A DNA stretch of 64,000 bases, taken from Profundicola sp048268105. GTDB lineage: Bacteria > Bacteroidota > Bacteroidia > Flavobacteriales > Weeksellaceae. Both the position numbers and the translations under genes were made by a program. Numbering within the stretch: the stretch's first letter is position 1; every line of letters begins with the position of its first letter. This document shows, in pieces, positions 7,620 through 16,802 of this stretch. Location: contig JBLWWH010000012.1 of NCBI GenBank assembly GCA_048268105.1, positions 5,948 to 69,947 of the forward strand, in the 5' to 3' direction. The notes under the pieces are model-generated. The model worked only from the letters and a program-made list of their open reading frames with translations, was not told where the DNA came from and ran no database searches.

Positions 7620-8903
7620 TTAACCTACAGCTACCATTTCCATTAAAATTGCGCAAAATAAAGCGCCATAAGTTCCAAGAGCATAACCTAAAACAGCCAT
7701 TAAAACACCTACAGATGCTAGACTTGGGTTGAAGGCAGATGCAACAATTGGTGCGCTCGCTGCTCCTCCTACGTTCGCTTGACTTCCCACAGCTACGAAG
7801 AAGAACGGTGCTCTGATGAGTTTGGCAGTGATGAGTAAAATAATCACGTGTACCAACATCCAAGTAAGGCCAATCACGAATAATCCAATATTATCTTTTT
7901 GAAATATTTGCTCTAAATCCATCTTCATACCAATCGTAGCCACTAAAATATATATGAAAATGGAACCCCAGCGTGTTGCGCCAATTCCTTCTAACTTTCT
8001 TGCTTTGGTAAACGATAAAAACAAGCCCACGGTTGTAGAAATTATCACCAACCAAAAGAATCCACTTGTCAAGGATTGTAGGTTCATTGAAGTTAAAGTG
8101 TCCTTATGATTTTCCATAAAAGGCGAGATTACATCTGCACCCCAATGAGCTAAGGCAACTCCTCCAAAGGCTACTGCCATTAAAGTGAAGGTTTCTACAG
8201 TGGTCGGAATTTTCATAACAGAAGCTTGGTAGTCTTCCATTCGTTTTTCTAAGTCTAAAATAGCTGAATTATCTGCGTTTAAGAGCTTATTGGCCTTATC
8301 TCTAATATTCGCTCCGTAAAGCAAAAAGCCCATCCAGATATTCGCTACAATCACGTCAACAACAATCATGATTCCAAAGATGTTATCTGAAACTTCAAAG
8401 ACTTCTTTCATGGCTGTTTGATTTGCGCCACCACCAATCCAACTTCCCGCAATGGTCGACATTCCACGCCAAAGTTCGTCTAAACTTATATTTCCTGGAA
8501 TTAAGCTTGGAAATATATATTCAATCACCAACAGCGAAATAGGTCCACCAATAATAATTCCTAAAGTACCTGCCAGGAACATGATGATCGCTTTAGGTCC
8601 TAAGCGCATAATTCCTTTAAAATCAATCCCCAAACATAGAAGAATTAAAGCAGCAGGTAAAAGGAATCTGGAAGCGACAAAGTATAAATTAGAAATTTCT
8701 CCATCCACCAAGCCTAGGGGCCACTTAAGTAAAGCTGGCACAAAATAACAAAGCAATAGAGCAGGGACGTAGGTAAAGAATTTCTTCCAAAATTTCTTTC
8801 CCGAAGATTCTAAGTAAAAAATACCTGCTAAAACGGCCATTAATAAGCCTAAAACAATCGCGTCATTTTCAAAAAATGGTGCAGCCTTTTCTAATTCTTC
8901 CAT
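7620..8903 (-). CDS. DUF819 family membrane protein (YjcL-like)
   Basis: A polytopic inner-membrane protein of 427 residues with about ten hydrophobic segments. GSWIGGGANQTAMKEVF in the first half and VGSQANVGGAASAPIVASAF in the second half are internally related Gly-rich loops, which suggests an inverted-repeat transporter fold. The substrate is not established for the family. No matching promoter was found; the nearest TA-rich block (TATATTCG) differs from the consensus by one base. Confidence 0.85.
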   Translation of the reverse strand: MEELEKAAPFFENDAIVLGLLMAVLAGIFYLESSGKKFWKKFFTYVPALLLCYFVPALLKWPLGLVDGEISNLYFVASRFLLPAALILLCLGIDFKGIMRLGPKAIIMFLAGTLGIIIGGPISLLVIEYIFPSLIPGNISLDELWRGMSTIAGSWIGGGANQTAMKEVFEVSDNIFGIMIVVDVIVANIWMGFLLYGANIRDKANKLLNADNSAILDLEKRMEDYQASVMKIPTTVETFTLMAVAFGGVALAHWGADVISPFMENHKDTLTSMNLQSLTSGFFWLVIISTTVGLFLSFTKARKLEGIGATRWGSIFIYILVATIGMKMDLEQIFQKDNIGLFVIGLTWMLVHVIILLITAKLIRAPFFFVAVGSQANVGGAASAPIVASAFNPSLASVGVLMAVLGYALGTYGALFCAILMEMVAVG

Positions 8904-8985
8904 GAAAGCGAATATAAAAAAAGATTTTATAGCTAAAAGTAGAATTGAGTAAGTTTAATCAACAAATACACGGGAAAGCTTTTGA

Positions 8986-11088
8986 TTAACTAATCAAAGC
9001 CCAGCTCAATTGCTTTTTGTGAAAAGCATCAAAAAAGGCTCTGATGTGTTGATTGCTAGGATGGGAAAGACTTGGGTCTGTTTCCATAAGCCATTCTGCA
9101 GCGTTTTTAGCTGCTAAGAAAATAGGTTTATCTGCTTTTAAATCAGCAATTTTAAAATCAAGTAAACCACTTTGTTGCGTTCCCATTACATTTCCAGGGC
9201 CGCGCAATTCTAAGTCTACTTCGGCAATCCTAAATCCATCATTGGTTTCGCACATAGTCGAAATTCTTTTATAAGCAACTTCGTTCAATTTGTCTGCCGT
9301 CATCAGAATGCAATAACTTTGTTCAGCACCTCTACCCACACGACCCCGTAGTTGGTGAAGTTGTGATAAACCGAATTTCTCTGAGCTTTCAATTACCATG
9401 ATAGATGCATTGGGAACGTTTACGCCTACTTCAATCACCGTGGTTGCGACCATAATTTGAGTTTCTCCTTTTACAAAACGCTGCATTTCATACTCTTTGT
9501 CGGCAGGTTTCATTTGTCCATGAACAATGCTAACCGCATATTCGGGTAGGGGAAAAGCGCGTATAATGCTTTCGTAGCCGTCCATTAAATCCTTATAATC
9601 CATTTTATCAGATTCTTCAATCAAAGGATAAACGATGTAGGCCTGTCGACCTTTTTGGATTTCATCTTTTATAAATTTGAAGACTACTAAGCGATCTTTA
9701 TCTTTTCTGTGAACGGTTTTAATCGGTTTTCTTCCCGCTGGTAATTCGTCAATGACGCTGGCGTCCAAGTCACCATAAATGGTCATAGCCAAGGTTCTAG
9801 GAATCGGTGTTGCTGTCATAACCAATATGTGCGGCGGTCGTTTGCTTTTCCGCCATAATTTGGCTCGCTGAGCTACGCCAAATCTATGCTGCTCGTCGAT
9901 GATGGCTAGTCCTAAATTTTTGAATTGAACCTTGTCTTCAATCAAGGCATGCGTACCAACCAGCATATCTAATTCTCCACTTTCTAACTGTTCGTGAATA
10001 ATTTTGCGTGCCGATTTGGGTGTGCTTCCAGTTAGTAAAGCTATGTTGAGGCCAATTTTATCAGCTTCTTCTTTTAGGCCGTTATAATGCTGTTGAGCGA
10101 GAATTTCAGTCGGAGCCATCAAGAGCGATTGAAAGCCATTGTCGGCGGCGATTAGTATGCTCAAAAATGCGACAATAGTCTTTCCGCTACCTACATCACC
10201 TTGTAGAAGACGGTTCATTTGTACTTCTTTTCCTACATCTGATCGAATTTCCTTAACTGCACGTTTTTGAGCGTTGGTAAGTTCAAATTCTAAATGATTT
10301 GTATAGAATTTATTGAAAAAATCCCCGATTTGTGGAAATGCAAAAGATCTGAAATTTCGTTTTCCATGTGCTTTTTGAGCTTGCAGAGATAAATGAAGGA
10401 AAAAAAATTCTTCAAACTTCAAGCGCTTTCTTGCAGCTTCTAGTGCTTCTGTTGAATCTGGAAAATGAATATTCTTAAAGGCTGCTTTTCTTGATGTTAA
10501 AGCATATTTTCGACATAATTCTTCAGATAAGTTTTCTTTGATATAATTACCAACCTGAATCCAAACTTCAGCTTGCATTTTTTGCCAAACTCTGGTGTTA
10601 ATACCGCGTTTCAGGGCTTTTTCGGTATTGCTATATACCGGAAGTAAACCGTTTGTGCTTTTCTCTGAAGATTCCTCTTCAATTTCTGGATGCGTAAAGC
10701 TTAGTTTGTTGTTGAATAGGTTGGGCTTTCCATAGATGGTGATAGGTTTTTGGATCAAAGACCTGAATTTTTCTACTTGCCATTTAGTGGTCCGAAACCA
10801 GACGAGCTCAACTTCGCCAGTGTCATCGATAAAGTTCCCGACCAATCTCTTTTTTCTGCCTTCGCCTAACTCTCGGAGCGAAGTGATTTTTCCTTTTATT
10901 TGAATTTCAGTTGCGGTAGAAGTGACTTCTGAAATTGAATAAAATTTAGTTCGATCGACATAGCGAAAGGGAAAATGATATAGCAAATCTCTGAATCTAA
11001 AAATCCCAAATTCCGACCGAAGAATTTCGGCTCGTTGCGGACCAACGCCTTTTAAGTATTCTATGGAAAGTAAAAGTGGATTCTTCAC
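8986..11088 (-). CDS. recG: ATP-dependent DNA helicase RecG
   Basis: Branch-migration helicase that remodels stalled forks and recombination intermediates. The 700-residue protein has the N-terminal wedge/OB domain (about 55-140), Walker A GDVGSGKT (297-304), DEQH box (399-402), the HRFGVAQR follow-on, MTATPIPRTLAM, and the C-terminal helicase motifs with QLRGRVGRG and the RecG-specific hairpin MGTQQSGLLDFKIADL. Translation begins at GTG 11088; the promoter element ends four bases upstream. The stop codon lies inside an inverted repeat (about 8976-8999) that could act as a weak terminator. Confidence 0.96.
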   Translation of the reverse strand: MKNPLLLSIEYLKGVGPQRAEILRSEFGIFRFRDLLYHFPFRYVDRTKFYSISEVTSTATEIQIKGKITSLRELGEGRKKRLVGNFIDDTGEVELVWFRTTKWQVEKFRSLIQKPITIYGKPNLFNNKLSFTHPEIEEESSEKSTNGLLPVYSNTEKALKRGINTRVWQKMQAEVWIQVGNYIKENLSEELCRKYALTSRKAAFKNIHFPDSTEALEAARKRLKFEEFFFLHLSLQAQKAHGKRNFRSFAFPQIGDFFNKFYTNHLEFELTNAQKRAVKEIRSDVGKEVQMNRLLQGDVGSGKTIVAFLSILIAADNGFQSLLMAPTEILAQQHYNGLKEEADKIGLNIALLTGSTPKSARKIIHEQLESGELDMLVGTHALIEDKVQFKNLGLAIIDEQHRFGVAQRAKLWRKSKRPPHILVMTATPIPRTLAMTIYGDLDASVIDELPAGRKPIKTVHRKDKDRLVVFKFIKDEIQKGRQAYIVYPLIEESDKMDYKDLMDGYESIIRAFPLPEYAVSIVHGQMKPADKEYEMQRFVKGETQIMVATTVIEVGVNVPNASIMVIESSEKFGLSQLHQLRGRVGRGAEQSYCILMTADKLNEVAYKRISTMCETNDGFRIAEVDLELRGPGNVMGTQQSGLLDFKIADLKADKPIFLAAKNAAEWLMETDPSLSHPSNQHIRAFFDAFHKKQLSWALIS

Positions 11089-11092
11089 TTCA

Positions 11093-11100
11093 CAAATATA
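11093..11100 (-). promoter_or_regulatory. -7 element (TATATTTG) of recG
   Basis: On the minus strand TATATTTG ends four bases before the GTG start of recG. It defines the start and predicts a leaderless transcript. Confidence 0.6.
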
Positions 11101-11192
11101 AAGAGAATGATTTATATAGTTTTTAGATTAAATTAAATCAATATTAAGTAATTGTATTTTAATTTATTATAAAACTTATTTAAACAAAAGAT

Positions 11193-11792
11193 TTATGTGT
11201 TTTTAGCTTTGCTAATTCCTAGGAATTCTTTGCAGGCTTGAGTAATATCTGGCATAAACTTTAAAAAATCCTCTTCAAATTGAGCCTCGTTCAAATACAA
11301 ATCACGCACCGCCATATGCATATTATTTTCAAATGTAGTACGAGAACTCATGTTGCTTAAAGTAATTTCGAGACCTTCATACGTGCTGTATTTTTCAAAC
11401 CAATCATACTTAATTAAAGCCTGCGTAAACTTTAAAAGTTTGGATGGATATAGATGCTCTGATTCTTGTAAGATACGATAACAATTGTCTTTGAAATCCT
11501 CAAAGCTTTGCCTTGAAAACAGATGCCAATTCTTGATGAGCAAAAAATCATAATAAACATCTACAATAATGGGCGAGAACTTGCTATAATTCTTATGAAG
11601 TTTAGAAGTACTATTTTTAACCATATCATGCGAATCCGAATAGCTATCAATAAACCTATGCAGTAGGATTCCTTTCTGTAATTCTTCTGGATATTCCTCG
11701 AATTTCTTGCCTTTAACAATTTCGCCCAAGTGATTACCTACTTGCCAAGCAGGATTATCAAATGATAATAATTGATGCATTACTAAATTCAT
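11193..11792 (-). CDS. ACP phosphodiesterase-like protein (AcpH/DUF479 family)
   Basis: A 199-residue protein of the AcpH family, which removes 4'-phosphopantetheine from acyl carrier protein. Family features are the N-terminal hydrophobic block ending in GNHLGEIVKG, the LQKGILLHRFIDSYSDSH motif (His and Asp residues that would bind metal, about 44-58) and IIVDVYYDFLLIKNW. The first residues read MNLVMHQLLSF rather than the common MNFLAHLxLS, so a downstream Met is a possible alternative start. It is flanked by short AT-rich gaps and probably monocistronic. Confidence 0.8.
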   Translation of the reverse strand: MNLVMHQLLSFDNPAWQVGNHLGEIVKGKKFEEYPEELQKGILLHRFIDSYSDSHDMVKNSTSKLHKNYSKFSPIIVDVYYDFLLIKNWHLFSRQSFEDFKDNCYRILQESEHLYPSKLLKFTQALIKYDWFEKYSTYEGLEITLSNMSSRTTFENNMHMAVRDLYLNEAQFEEDFLKFMPDITQACKEFLGISKAKNT

Positions 11793-11897
11793 AAGTTAAA
11801 GGTAGTGAAATGTATTTGGTTAAGCTATGGGCAAGATATATCTTAAATGTTAAGTTTTAGATTTTGTTCAATAATGACATTTTCTTAAGTAGATAAC

Positions 11898-11921
11898 ATC
11901 AATAAATCAATAAATCAATAA
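11898..11921. repeat. Three tandem copies of ATCAATAA
   Basis: Perfect 8-bp repeat, three copies, in the gap between the AcpH-like gene and the aminotransferase. No function is apparent. Confidence 0.7.
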
Positions 11922-11965
11922 TTTATGAGATTTACTTAAATTAAATATTTAATAATGTTAAGGAT

Positions 11966-13150
11966 TTAAATTGAATCTAAAACCTCATTAATAATGTCAC
12001 ATCCTTTTTTAATTTCATCGTTAGTCAGGGTCAATGGAGGTGTGATACGCAAGAATTGCGTTTCATATAATAACCAAAAAACAATTAAACCTTTTTCCAT
12101 GCATTTTTTAGCGACCTCCAAACTTTGTTCCGGAGAAGCCAATTCAGGTGCGAGCATCAAGCCTTTACCAGGCAATGATAAAATCTTAGGATGGCTTAAA
12201 AGTTCTCTAAAGAGTTTCTCTTTCTCTAAGGTTTGTCGAATTAAATCCGTAGTGGTAATTTCTTCTAACACAGCCAAAGCAGAAGCTGCCACTACAGGAT
12301 TTCCTCCAAAGGTTGTGATATGTCCTAACTTTGGATTCGCCTGAAGATGTTTCATATGTTCAAAAGAAGCAGTAAAAGCGCCAATCGGCATTCCGCCACC
12401 CATTCCTTTACCCATCACTAGAATGTCTGGAATAGCGTCATAATGCTCGAAAGCGAATAAGCTTCCTGTTCTACCAAAACCAGGTTGAATTTCATCTAAA
12501 ATCAACATAGCGCCAACTTCGTCACAACGCTGTCTTACAGCTTTTAGCCAACCATCTTTAGGTTGAATAAAACCTGCTGCACCTTGAATGCTTTCTAGGA
12601 TAATTCCAGCGGTTTGGGTGTTGATTTTTTCAATATCATTGAAATTATTGAATTCAATAAAATCTATATTGGGCAATAAAGGTCTAAAAGCTCTTTTAAA
12701 ATCTTCATTTCCAGATACTGATAAAGCACCGTGTGTATTGCCATGATAGGCCATTCTAGCCGAAATAATCTGATTTCTACCCGTTACGCGTTTGGCTAAC
12801 TTAATAGATCCGTCAATTGCTTCTGCGCCAGAATTCACCAAATAGGTGGTGTCTAAAGGGTCTGGAAGTAATTCGGCAAGTTTTTTACAAAGTTGTACGG
12901 GTTTTTCTTGCGCGTATTCGCCATACACCATCACATGCAAATGCTTGTCGATTTGCTCGTGAAGTGCATCTAGAATTTTAGGATGACTGTGGCCTAATGT
13001 ATTAGCAGAAACTCCAGAAGCAAAGTCTAAATAGGCTTTACCGTCCTTGCCATAAACGTAACTACCTTTAGCGTGTGAAACCTCAAAAGCGGATGCAAAT
13101 GCGGTAGTTTGCGCTTGATATTTATAATAATCTTCTTGTAAATGAGACAT
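11966..13150 (-). CDS. Class III PLP aminotransferase (acetylornithine/4-aminobutyrate type)
   Basis: A 394-residue PLP enzyme of aminotransferase class III. Visible are the N-terminal YLDFASGVSANTLGHSHP, the phosphate-binding NSGAEAIDG (106-114), LDEIQPGFGRTG with D219 and Q222, and the Schiff-base Lys K248 in MGKGMGGG. The family includes ArgD, GabT and lysine aminotransferases; no other arginine-biosynthesis gene is near, so substrate cannot be assigned. The start is 8 bases from the stop of the upstream small lipoprotein gene, so the two form an operon. Confidence 0.88.
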   Translation of the reverse strand: MSHLQEDYYKYQAQTTAFASAFEVSHAKGSYVYGKDGKAYLDFASGVSANTLGHSHPKILDALHEQIDKHLHVMVYGEYAQEKPVQLCKKLAELLPDPLDTTYLVNSGAEAIDGSIKLAKRVTGRNQIISARMAYHGNTHGALSVSGNEDFKRAFRPLLPNIDFIEFNNFNDIEKINTQTAGIILESIQGAAGFIQPKDGWLKAVRQRCDEVGAMLILDEIQPGFGRTGSLFAFEHYDAIPDILVMGKGMGGGMPIGAFTASFEHMKHLQANPKLGHITTFGGNPVVAASALAVLEEITTTDLIRQTLEKEKLFRELLSHPKILSLPGKGLMLAPELASPEQSLEVAKKCMEKGLIVFWLLYETQFLRITPPLTLTNDEIKKGCDIINEVLDSI

Positions 13151-13158
13151 TTGTAAGA

Positions 13159-13509
13159 TTACTGTGTTAAAAAAAAGATTAAACCTATTACGCCTGCGTA
13201 GGCACCAACGGTAAGTGCATCTGATCTACCTCGAGAAAATACGCGATGATTCACCGTTGAGATATCATTTTTATGAAATTTCATTTCTTGATCTTCCTTT
13301 AAGTTCACATGTGCTACTAAGGAATCTCCTTGCCATTGCACGGCTTTGATTTTGTACTCTTCGCCTTGTGATGAAATGGTATAGAATTTATCTTTTTGCA
13401 ATTGCTCTTTTAGACTTGGAATTTCTTGGTCTTCGGCTACTTCTAGCGGACGATAGACATAACAACTACTCAATAAGAGGCAAATGAGGATTAGGAATGA
13501 AGACTTCAT
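13159..13509 (-). CDS. Small lipoprotein of unknown function
   Basis: A 116-residue lipoprotein with signal peptide ending in LLSSC (Cys16), a soluble middle part and a C-terminal hydrophobic segment (VGAYAGVIGLIFFL). No family recognised. It is the first gene of a two-gene unit with the aminotransferase; the near-consensus TACTTTTA upstream could be its promoter. Confidence 0.65.
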   Translation of the reverse strand: MKSSFLILICLLLSSCYVYRPLEVAEDQEIPSLKEQLQKDKFYTISSQGEEYKIKAVQWQGDSLVAHVNLKEDQEMKFHKNDISTVNHRVFSRGRSDALTVGAYAGVIGLIFFLTQ

Positions 13510-13603
13510 GTATTAGAAAATTTGGACTAAAAGTAATTAATATATTTCGAATTAAACTTGAATCAGCATATTTTATCTTTTTCAAAGAAGAAATTTAATG
13601 ATT

Positions 13604-14899
13604 TTAAAATTTTTCAATGAGTTTCAAAAACTGAAATGCAGCATTTTTTCTGGAATAAGTAGAAATATTAAATTTCTTGTTGCGATTTAATAAGTGATTT
13701 TGGTATTCATGATATAAAATGTTCAAAACGCTCAGCATTTCTTTCTTGTCATCTCTATCAATCACGACTCCTGCCGACAAATCATTCAATAAGTGTCCTA
13801 TATCCGAATCTTTTTTTCCAATACATAAAATGACTCTTTCAGCGGCTAGATATTCGAAAAATTTACCTGGTATAATTCCATTCTCATTCGCTGTTTGATT
13901 GATTAACAGTAAAAGGACCTGAGATTTTTGCAATGCCTCTATGGCTTTTTGATGCTCTAAATAAGCTACATATTCGGTTTTGGATGCAAGTAATGGATAT
14001 TCTGAAATTTTATCTTTAACTTCTGGTGCAATAGAACCTATGAGTCTTAACTTAAAATCATCGTAAAAATCGTGGTTTTCGCAAAGTAGATTTAAGGCTT
14101 CCCATAAGTTTTTAGGATTGCGATCATGGTTTAAAGAGCCGATATAAGTAAGTACAAAATCATCAGATGGTTGATGTTTTTGCTTGAAATCCGCTAGATC
14201 GAATCCGTTATAAATAACCTCTACTTTACGATGTCCTAATTTGTCTAAATCTTTTGCCCAAGTGGGAGATACGGTAGTAACCGCGTCTGCTGTTTCAAGA
14301 ACTTGCTTCTCTTGAGATTGATGCCGTTTTAATGCCCAAGGATGTAAAGGTAATTTATCGAAATAGTCAATGGCCGTCCAAGGATCACGAAAATCAGCTA
14401 TCCATTTTAGGTCAGGAAACGTATTTTTTAATTTTAAGCCTATCATGTGCATAGAGTGTGGCGGACCTGTGCTTATAATAACGTCTTGTGGGTTCTCTTC
14501 TAAATATTTTTTAAGAAATTTATAAGATGGTTGAACCCATCCGGCACGTGCGTCTGGAATGAAGAAATTAGCTCTAATCCAAAGAGAAATTTTAGATAGA
14601 ATAGATTGTTTGCTTTTGTCATCAATCATTCCTTTTTGATAATTCTTATTCTTTGGATTTATTATTTTGGCCAAGGCGTAAGGTTCTCTAATAGGCAGAC
14701 TAATTTTTTTAATTTTCTCAGAAACTTCCTTACTCAAACTAGGGTCGGAGATAGGATAGTCGGCATTTTTAGGATGATAAACGCTTAAATCTACATGCTC
14801 TGCCAAAATCTTACTCATTTTTAGCCAACGTTGCACGCCTGCACCACCAGCGGGAGGCCAGTAATAAGATATAAGTAAAACTTTTTTGGGCTTAGACAT
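13604..14899 (-). CDS. Glycosyltransferase family 4-like protein
   Basis: A 431-residue GT-B glycosyltransferase. The N-terminus has the classic YYWPPAGGAGVQRW loop, followed by WIADFRDPW, and the C-terminal half has LTYIGSLNHDRNP and the acceptor/NDP-sugar region KFFEYLAAERVILCIG (the Glu of the E-x7-E type motif). It probably adds a sugar to a surface polysaccharide or glycolipid, but no polysaccharide cluster surrounds it. It lacks any membrane segment. Confidence 0.88.
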   Translation of the reverse strand: MSKPKKVLLISYYWPPAGGAGVQRWLKMSKILAEHVDLSVYHPKNADYPISDPSLSKEVSEKIKKISLPIREPYALAKIINPKNKNYQKGMIDDKSKQSILSKISLWIRANFFIPDARAGWVQPSYKFLKKYLEENPQDVIISTGPPHSMHMIGLKLKNTFPDLKWIADFRDPWTAIDYFDKLPLHPWALKRHQSQEKQVLETADAVTTVSPTWAKDLDKLGHRKVEVIYNGFDLADFKQKHQPSDDFVLTYIGSLNHDRNPKNLWEALNLLCENHDFYDDFKLRLIGSIAPEVKDKISEYPLLASKTEYVAYLEHQKAIEALQKSQVLLLLINQTANENGIIPGKFFEYLAAERVILCIGKKDSDIGHLLNDLSAGVVIDRDDKKEMLSVLNILYHEYQNHLLNRNKKFNISTYSRKNAAFQFLKLIEKF

Positions 14900-14971
14900 T
14901 AGGCTAAGTTAATAAATAAGCTGGGGAGCAAAGAAATTATTCCTCTAATTTATGTATTAAAAAAGGAATAA

Positions 14972-15481
14972 TTAATGAACCTCAAATGTTTCCATAATCT
15001 TCTCCATATCTTGTGCGTAACTAGCGAATTCGGTTTCGGTAGCGGTGAAGGTTAACACATAAGCTTTGTGGTCTATTAAATAATAATGTTGTAGATATTT
15101 TAAATCTTTATTATCCGATCTACCTGTATATATAAGCCTTTGGTATTGCGTTTCGTCGTCTTTTTCTTTCAGTTCGCTCACCATCACCTTGCCGTCGATG
15201 CTGGCAATTTGACCTTCAGAAAGTTCAACGTAATCTTGTAGATTTAAATTTAAGGTGGTCACATCTTGCACCATTAAATTTAAATTTTCTATAAAGTCAT
15301 CGTTAGCACCTTTTAATTCGGTGAAAAGCAAAAATTCTACACCTTCCACTTCTACTAATTCGAGATTAGAAGGATAAGATAGGCTATAATTTTCTGTTTC
15401 GATGGTAATCTGATCATCTGTTTTACAGCTGATAATCAGTTGTATAAAAACCAAACAAACAAGGATAAACTTAAGTTGCAT
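14972..15481 (-). CDS. Lipoprotein, DcrB/PsbP-like fold suspected
   Basis: A 169-residue lipoprotein (signal ending in IISC, Cys19). The mature part has the pattern of PsbP/DUF1795-type domains: an opening strand SLSYPSNLELV, a central acidic region and the C-terminal YYLIDHKAYVLTFTATETEF...METF. Function is unknown. A promoter element lies 35 bases upstream. Confidence 0.6.
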   Translation of the reverse strand: MQLKFILVCLVFIQLIISCKTDDQITIETENYSLSYPSNLELVEVEGVEFLLFTELKGANDDFIENLNLMVQDVTTLNLNLQDYVELSEGQIASIDGKVMVSELKEKDDETQYQRLIYTGRSDNKDLKYLQHYYLIDHKAYVLTFTATETEFASYAQDMEKIMETFEVH

Positions 15482-15516
15482 TTTTAAATATTTTCATTCT
15501 CCCATTAAGCAGCCTG

Positions 15517-15524
15517 CAAAGGTA
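15517..15524 (-). promoter_or_regulatory. -7 element (TACCTTTG) of the DcrB-like lipoprotein gene
   Basis: TACCTTTG on the minus strand matches TAnnTTTG and ends 35 bases before the start codon. Confidence 0.5.
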
Positions 15525-15650
15525 TATAATCTTTCTAGACTAAGTATCATGTTTTGTTTTAAGTTAAAATCAACTTGCTTAAAAACAGTTGATTAGCTAA
15601 TTTAATGTTCTTGAAATATATAGCTTTATTTGGCTTTAGTAGATTCTATA

Positions 15651-15690
15651 AATAAAAGCGAATTTTTAGTTTAGACTAAAAATTCGCTTT
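15651..15690 (-). terminator. Strong hairpin after the release-factor-like gene
   Basis: Perfect 16-bp arms (15655-15670 and 15675-15690) around a 4-base loop. On the minus strand the stem is followed by TTATTT, a modest U-tract. It separates the baeRF gene from the lipoprotein downstream. Confidence 0.75.
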
Positions 15691-15728
15691 AAGATTGACT
15701 ATGAAATAGTTATTTATAGAATGGATTA

Positions 15729-16802
15729 TTAATAGCGTAAAATAGCTCCAAAACCATTAAATTTATCTAATTCACCTTTGGGTAAGAAAACGACATCACC
15801 ACCAAAATCCAAATTATATTCAATCATTTCATCGTATATATCATCAATAATTTCTTTATTGATTCGCTCTTCTTCTGAAACAAATGAAACAGTATCATTC
15901 TCTACGATGGCAGGTTGAAACAAACCTTGCTCAATAAATAGAGTTTTAACCTGTCCGCGGTGGATAGCTCTCCAAATATCATTCACATCACTATAGAATT
16001 TCCCACTATTCACTGCCTCTAATAATTCTTTCTTTCGAGCATTATTTTTTTCAACGATATAATCCTTCATGAGCTTCCATGCCTCTTCAACAAAATGGCC
16101 TGCACTAGCATCAGCATCTGGTTGTGCTATAAATTTATCTATAATAGAATGCTTCTTATCTGCCACTTCAAGGTATAAGTGATAATTAGGTTCTGTAGAA
16201 CTAATCAAAACCGGCAATGGATGTTGATTTCTTATGTTATTCACATCTTTATCAATTCTATTAAAGTATTCGGTAATTAGATTTCTTTCACGACCTGCAA
16301 AAGAAGCTTCCTTCTGACTTGTAGGGTGGAATTGAGTATTTTCGATGGGGAATGGATCTCCAACTTCTCGCACAAGCTTATCGCTAGAAGCTTCGATAAG
16401 ACGCACTTTTTGTTGATTTAAAACTAAAATATAGTAATTTTTGTCCATGTGTAGACTTCTCATCAAATCGCGTGTATGGAAAGTGTCATCAATTACTACA
16501 CGATCTTCTACTTCGATGGGCAAACGCGTATATTCAGCGATGTCCTTGCTCACAAATAGAATCAAGCTTTCTAGATTCATTTTGTGATCTATATTTTGTT
16601 CTAATTGCTGAAATTTTTCACTGAAACTCTGTACAAACTTTTTGTCAAAATCTTTAGAAAGTCTATTCTCTGCCTCCTTGATTAAGTTTTTTAATGTAAG
16701 AGGGTCCTTGTTGTTGTCTGGACCCGTTCTGTGAGTGTTTAAAATAATAGTAACACATGTTTCATCCGAAACATTCCTCAATTTTTTCAATGTTATACTC
16801 AT
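15729..16802 (-). CDS. Bacterial archaeo-eukaryotic release factor (baeRF) family protein
   Basis: A 357-residue protein resembling the bacterial baeRF families, distant homologues of archaeal/eukaryotic peptide-chain release factor 1 proposed to act on stalled ribosomes. Recognisable parts are the N-terminal TIILNTHRTGPDNNKDPLTLKNL segment (about 18-40), a central fold with YYILVLNQQKVRLIEAS (about 122-138), and a C-terminal domain with KTLFIEQGLF and FLPKGELDKFNGFGAILRY. I see no obvious GGQ tripeptide. It stands alone between two long gaps. The exact baeRF subfamily cannot be fixed here. Confidence 0.7.
   Translation of the reverse strand: MSITLKKLRNVSDETCVTIILNTHRTGPDNNKDPLTLKNLIKEAENRLSKDFDKKFVQSFSEKFQQLEQNIDHKMNLESLILFVSKDIAEYTRLPIEVEDRVVIDDTFHTRDLMRSLHMDKNYYILVLNQQKVRLIEASSDKLVREVGDPFPIENTQFHPTSQKEASFAGRERNLITEYFNRIDKDVNNIRNQHPLPVLISSTEPNYHLYLEVADKKHSIIDKFIAQPDADASAGHFVEEAWKLMKDYIVEKNNARKKELLEAVNSGKFYSDVNDIWRAIHRGQVKTLFIEQGLFQPAIVENDTVSFVSEEERINKEIIDDIYDEMIEYNLDFGGDVVFLPKGELDKFNGFGAILRY

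Noticed and set aside
7606..7863. 85-codon Cys/Arg-rich minus-strand ORF
   Set aside because: It is a frame-shifted reading of the DUF819 gene.
11898..11921. CRISPR or other array from the ATCAATAA repeats
   Set aside because: Only three 8-bp copies without spacers or associated genes; it is a simple tandem repeat.
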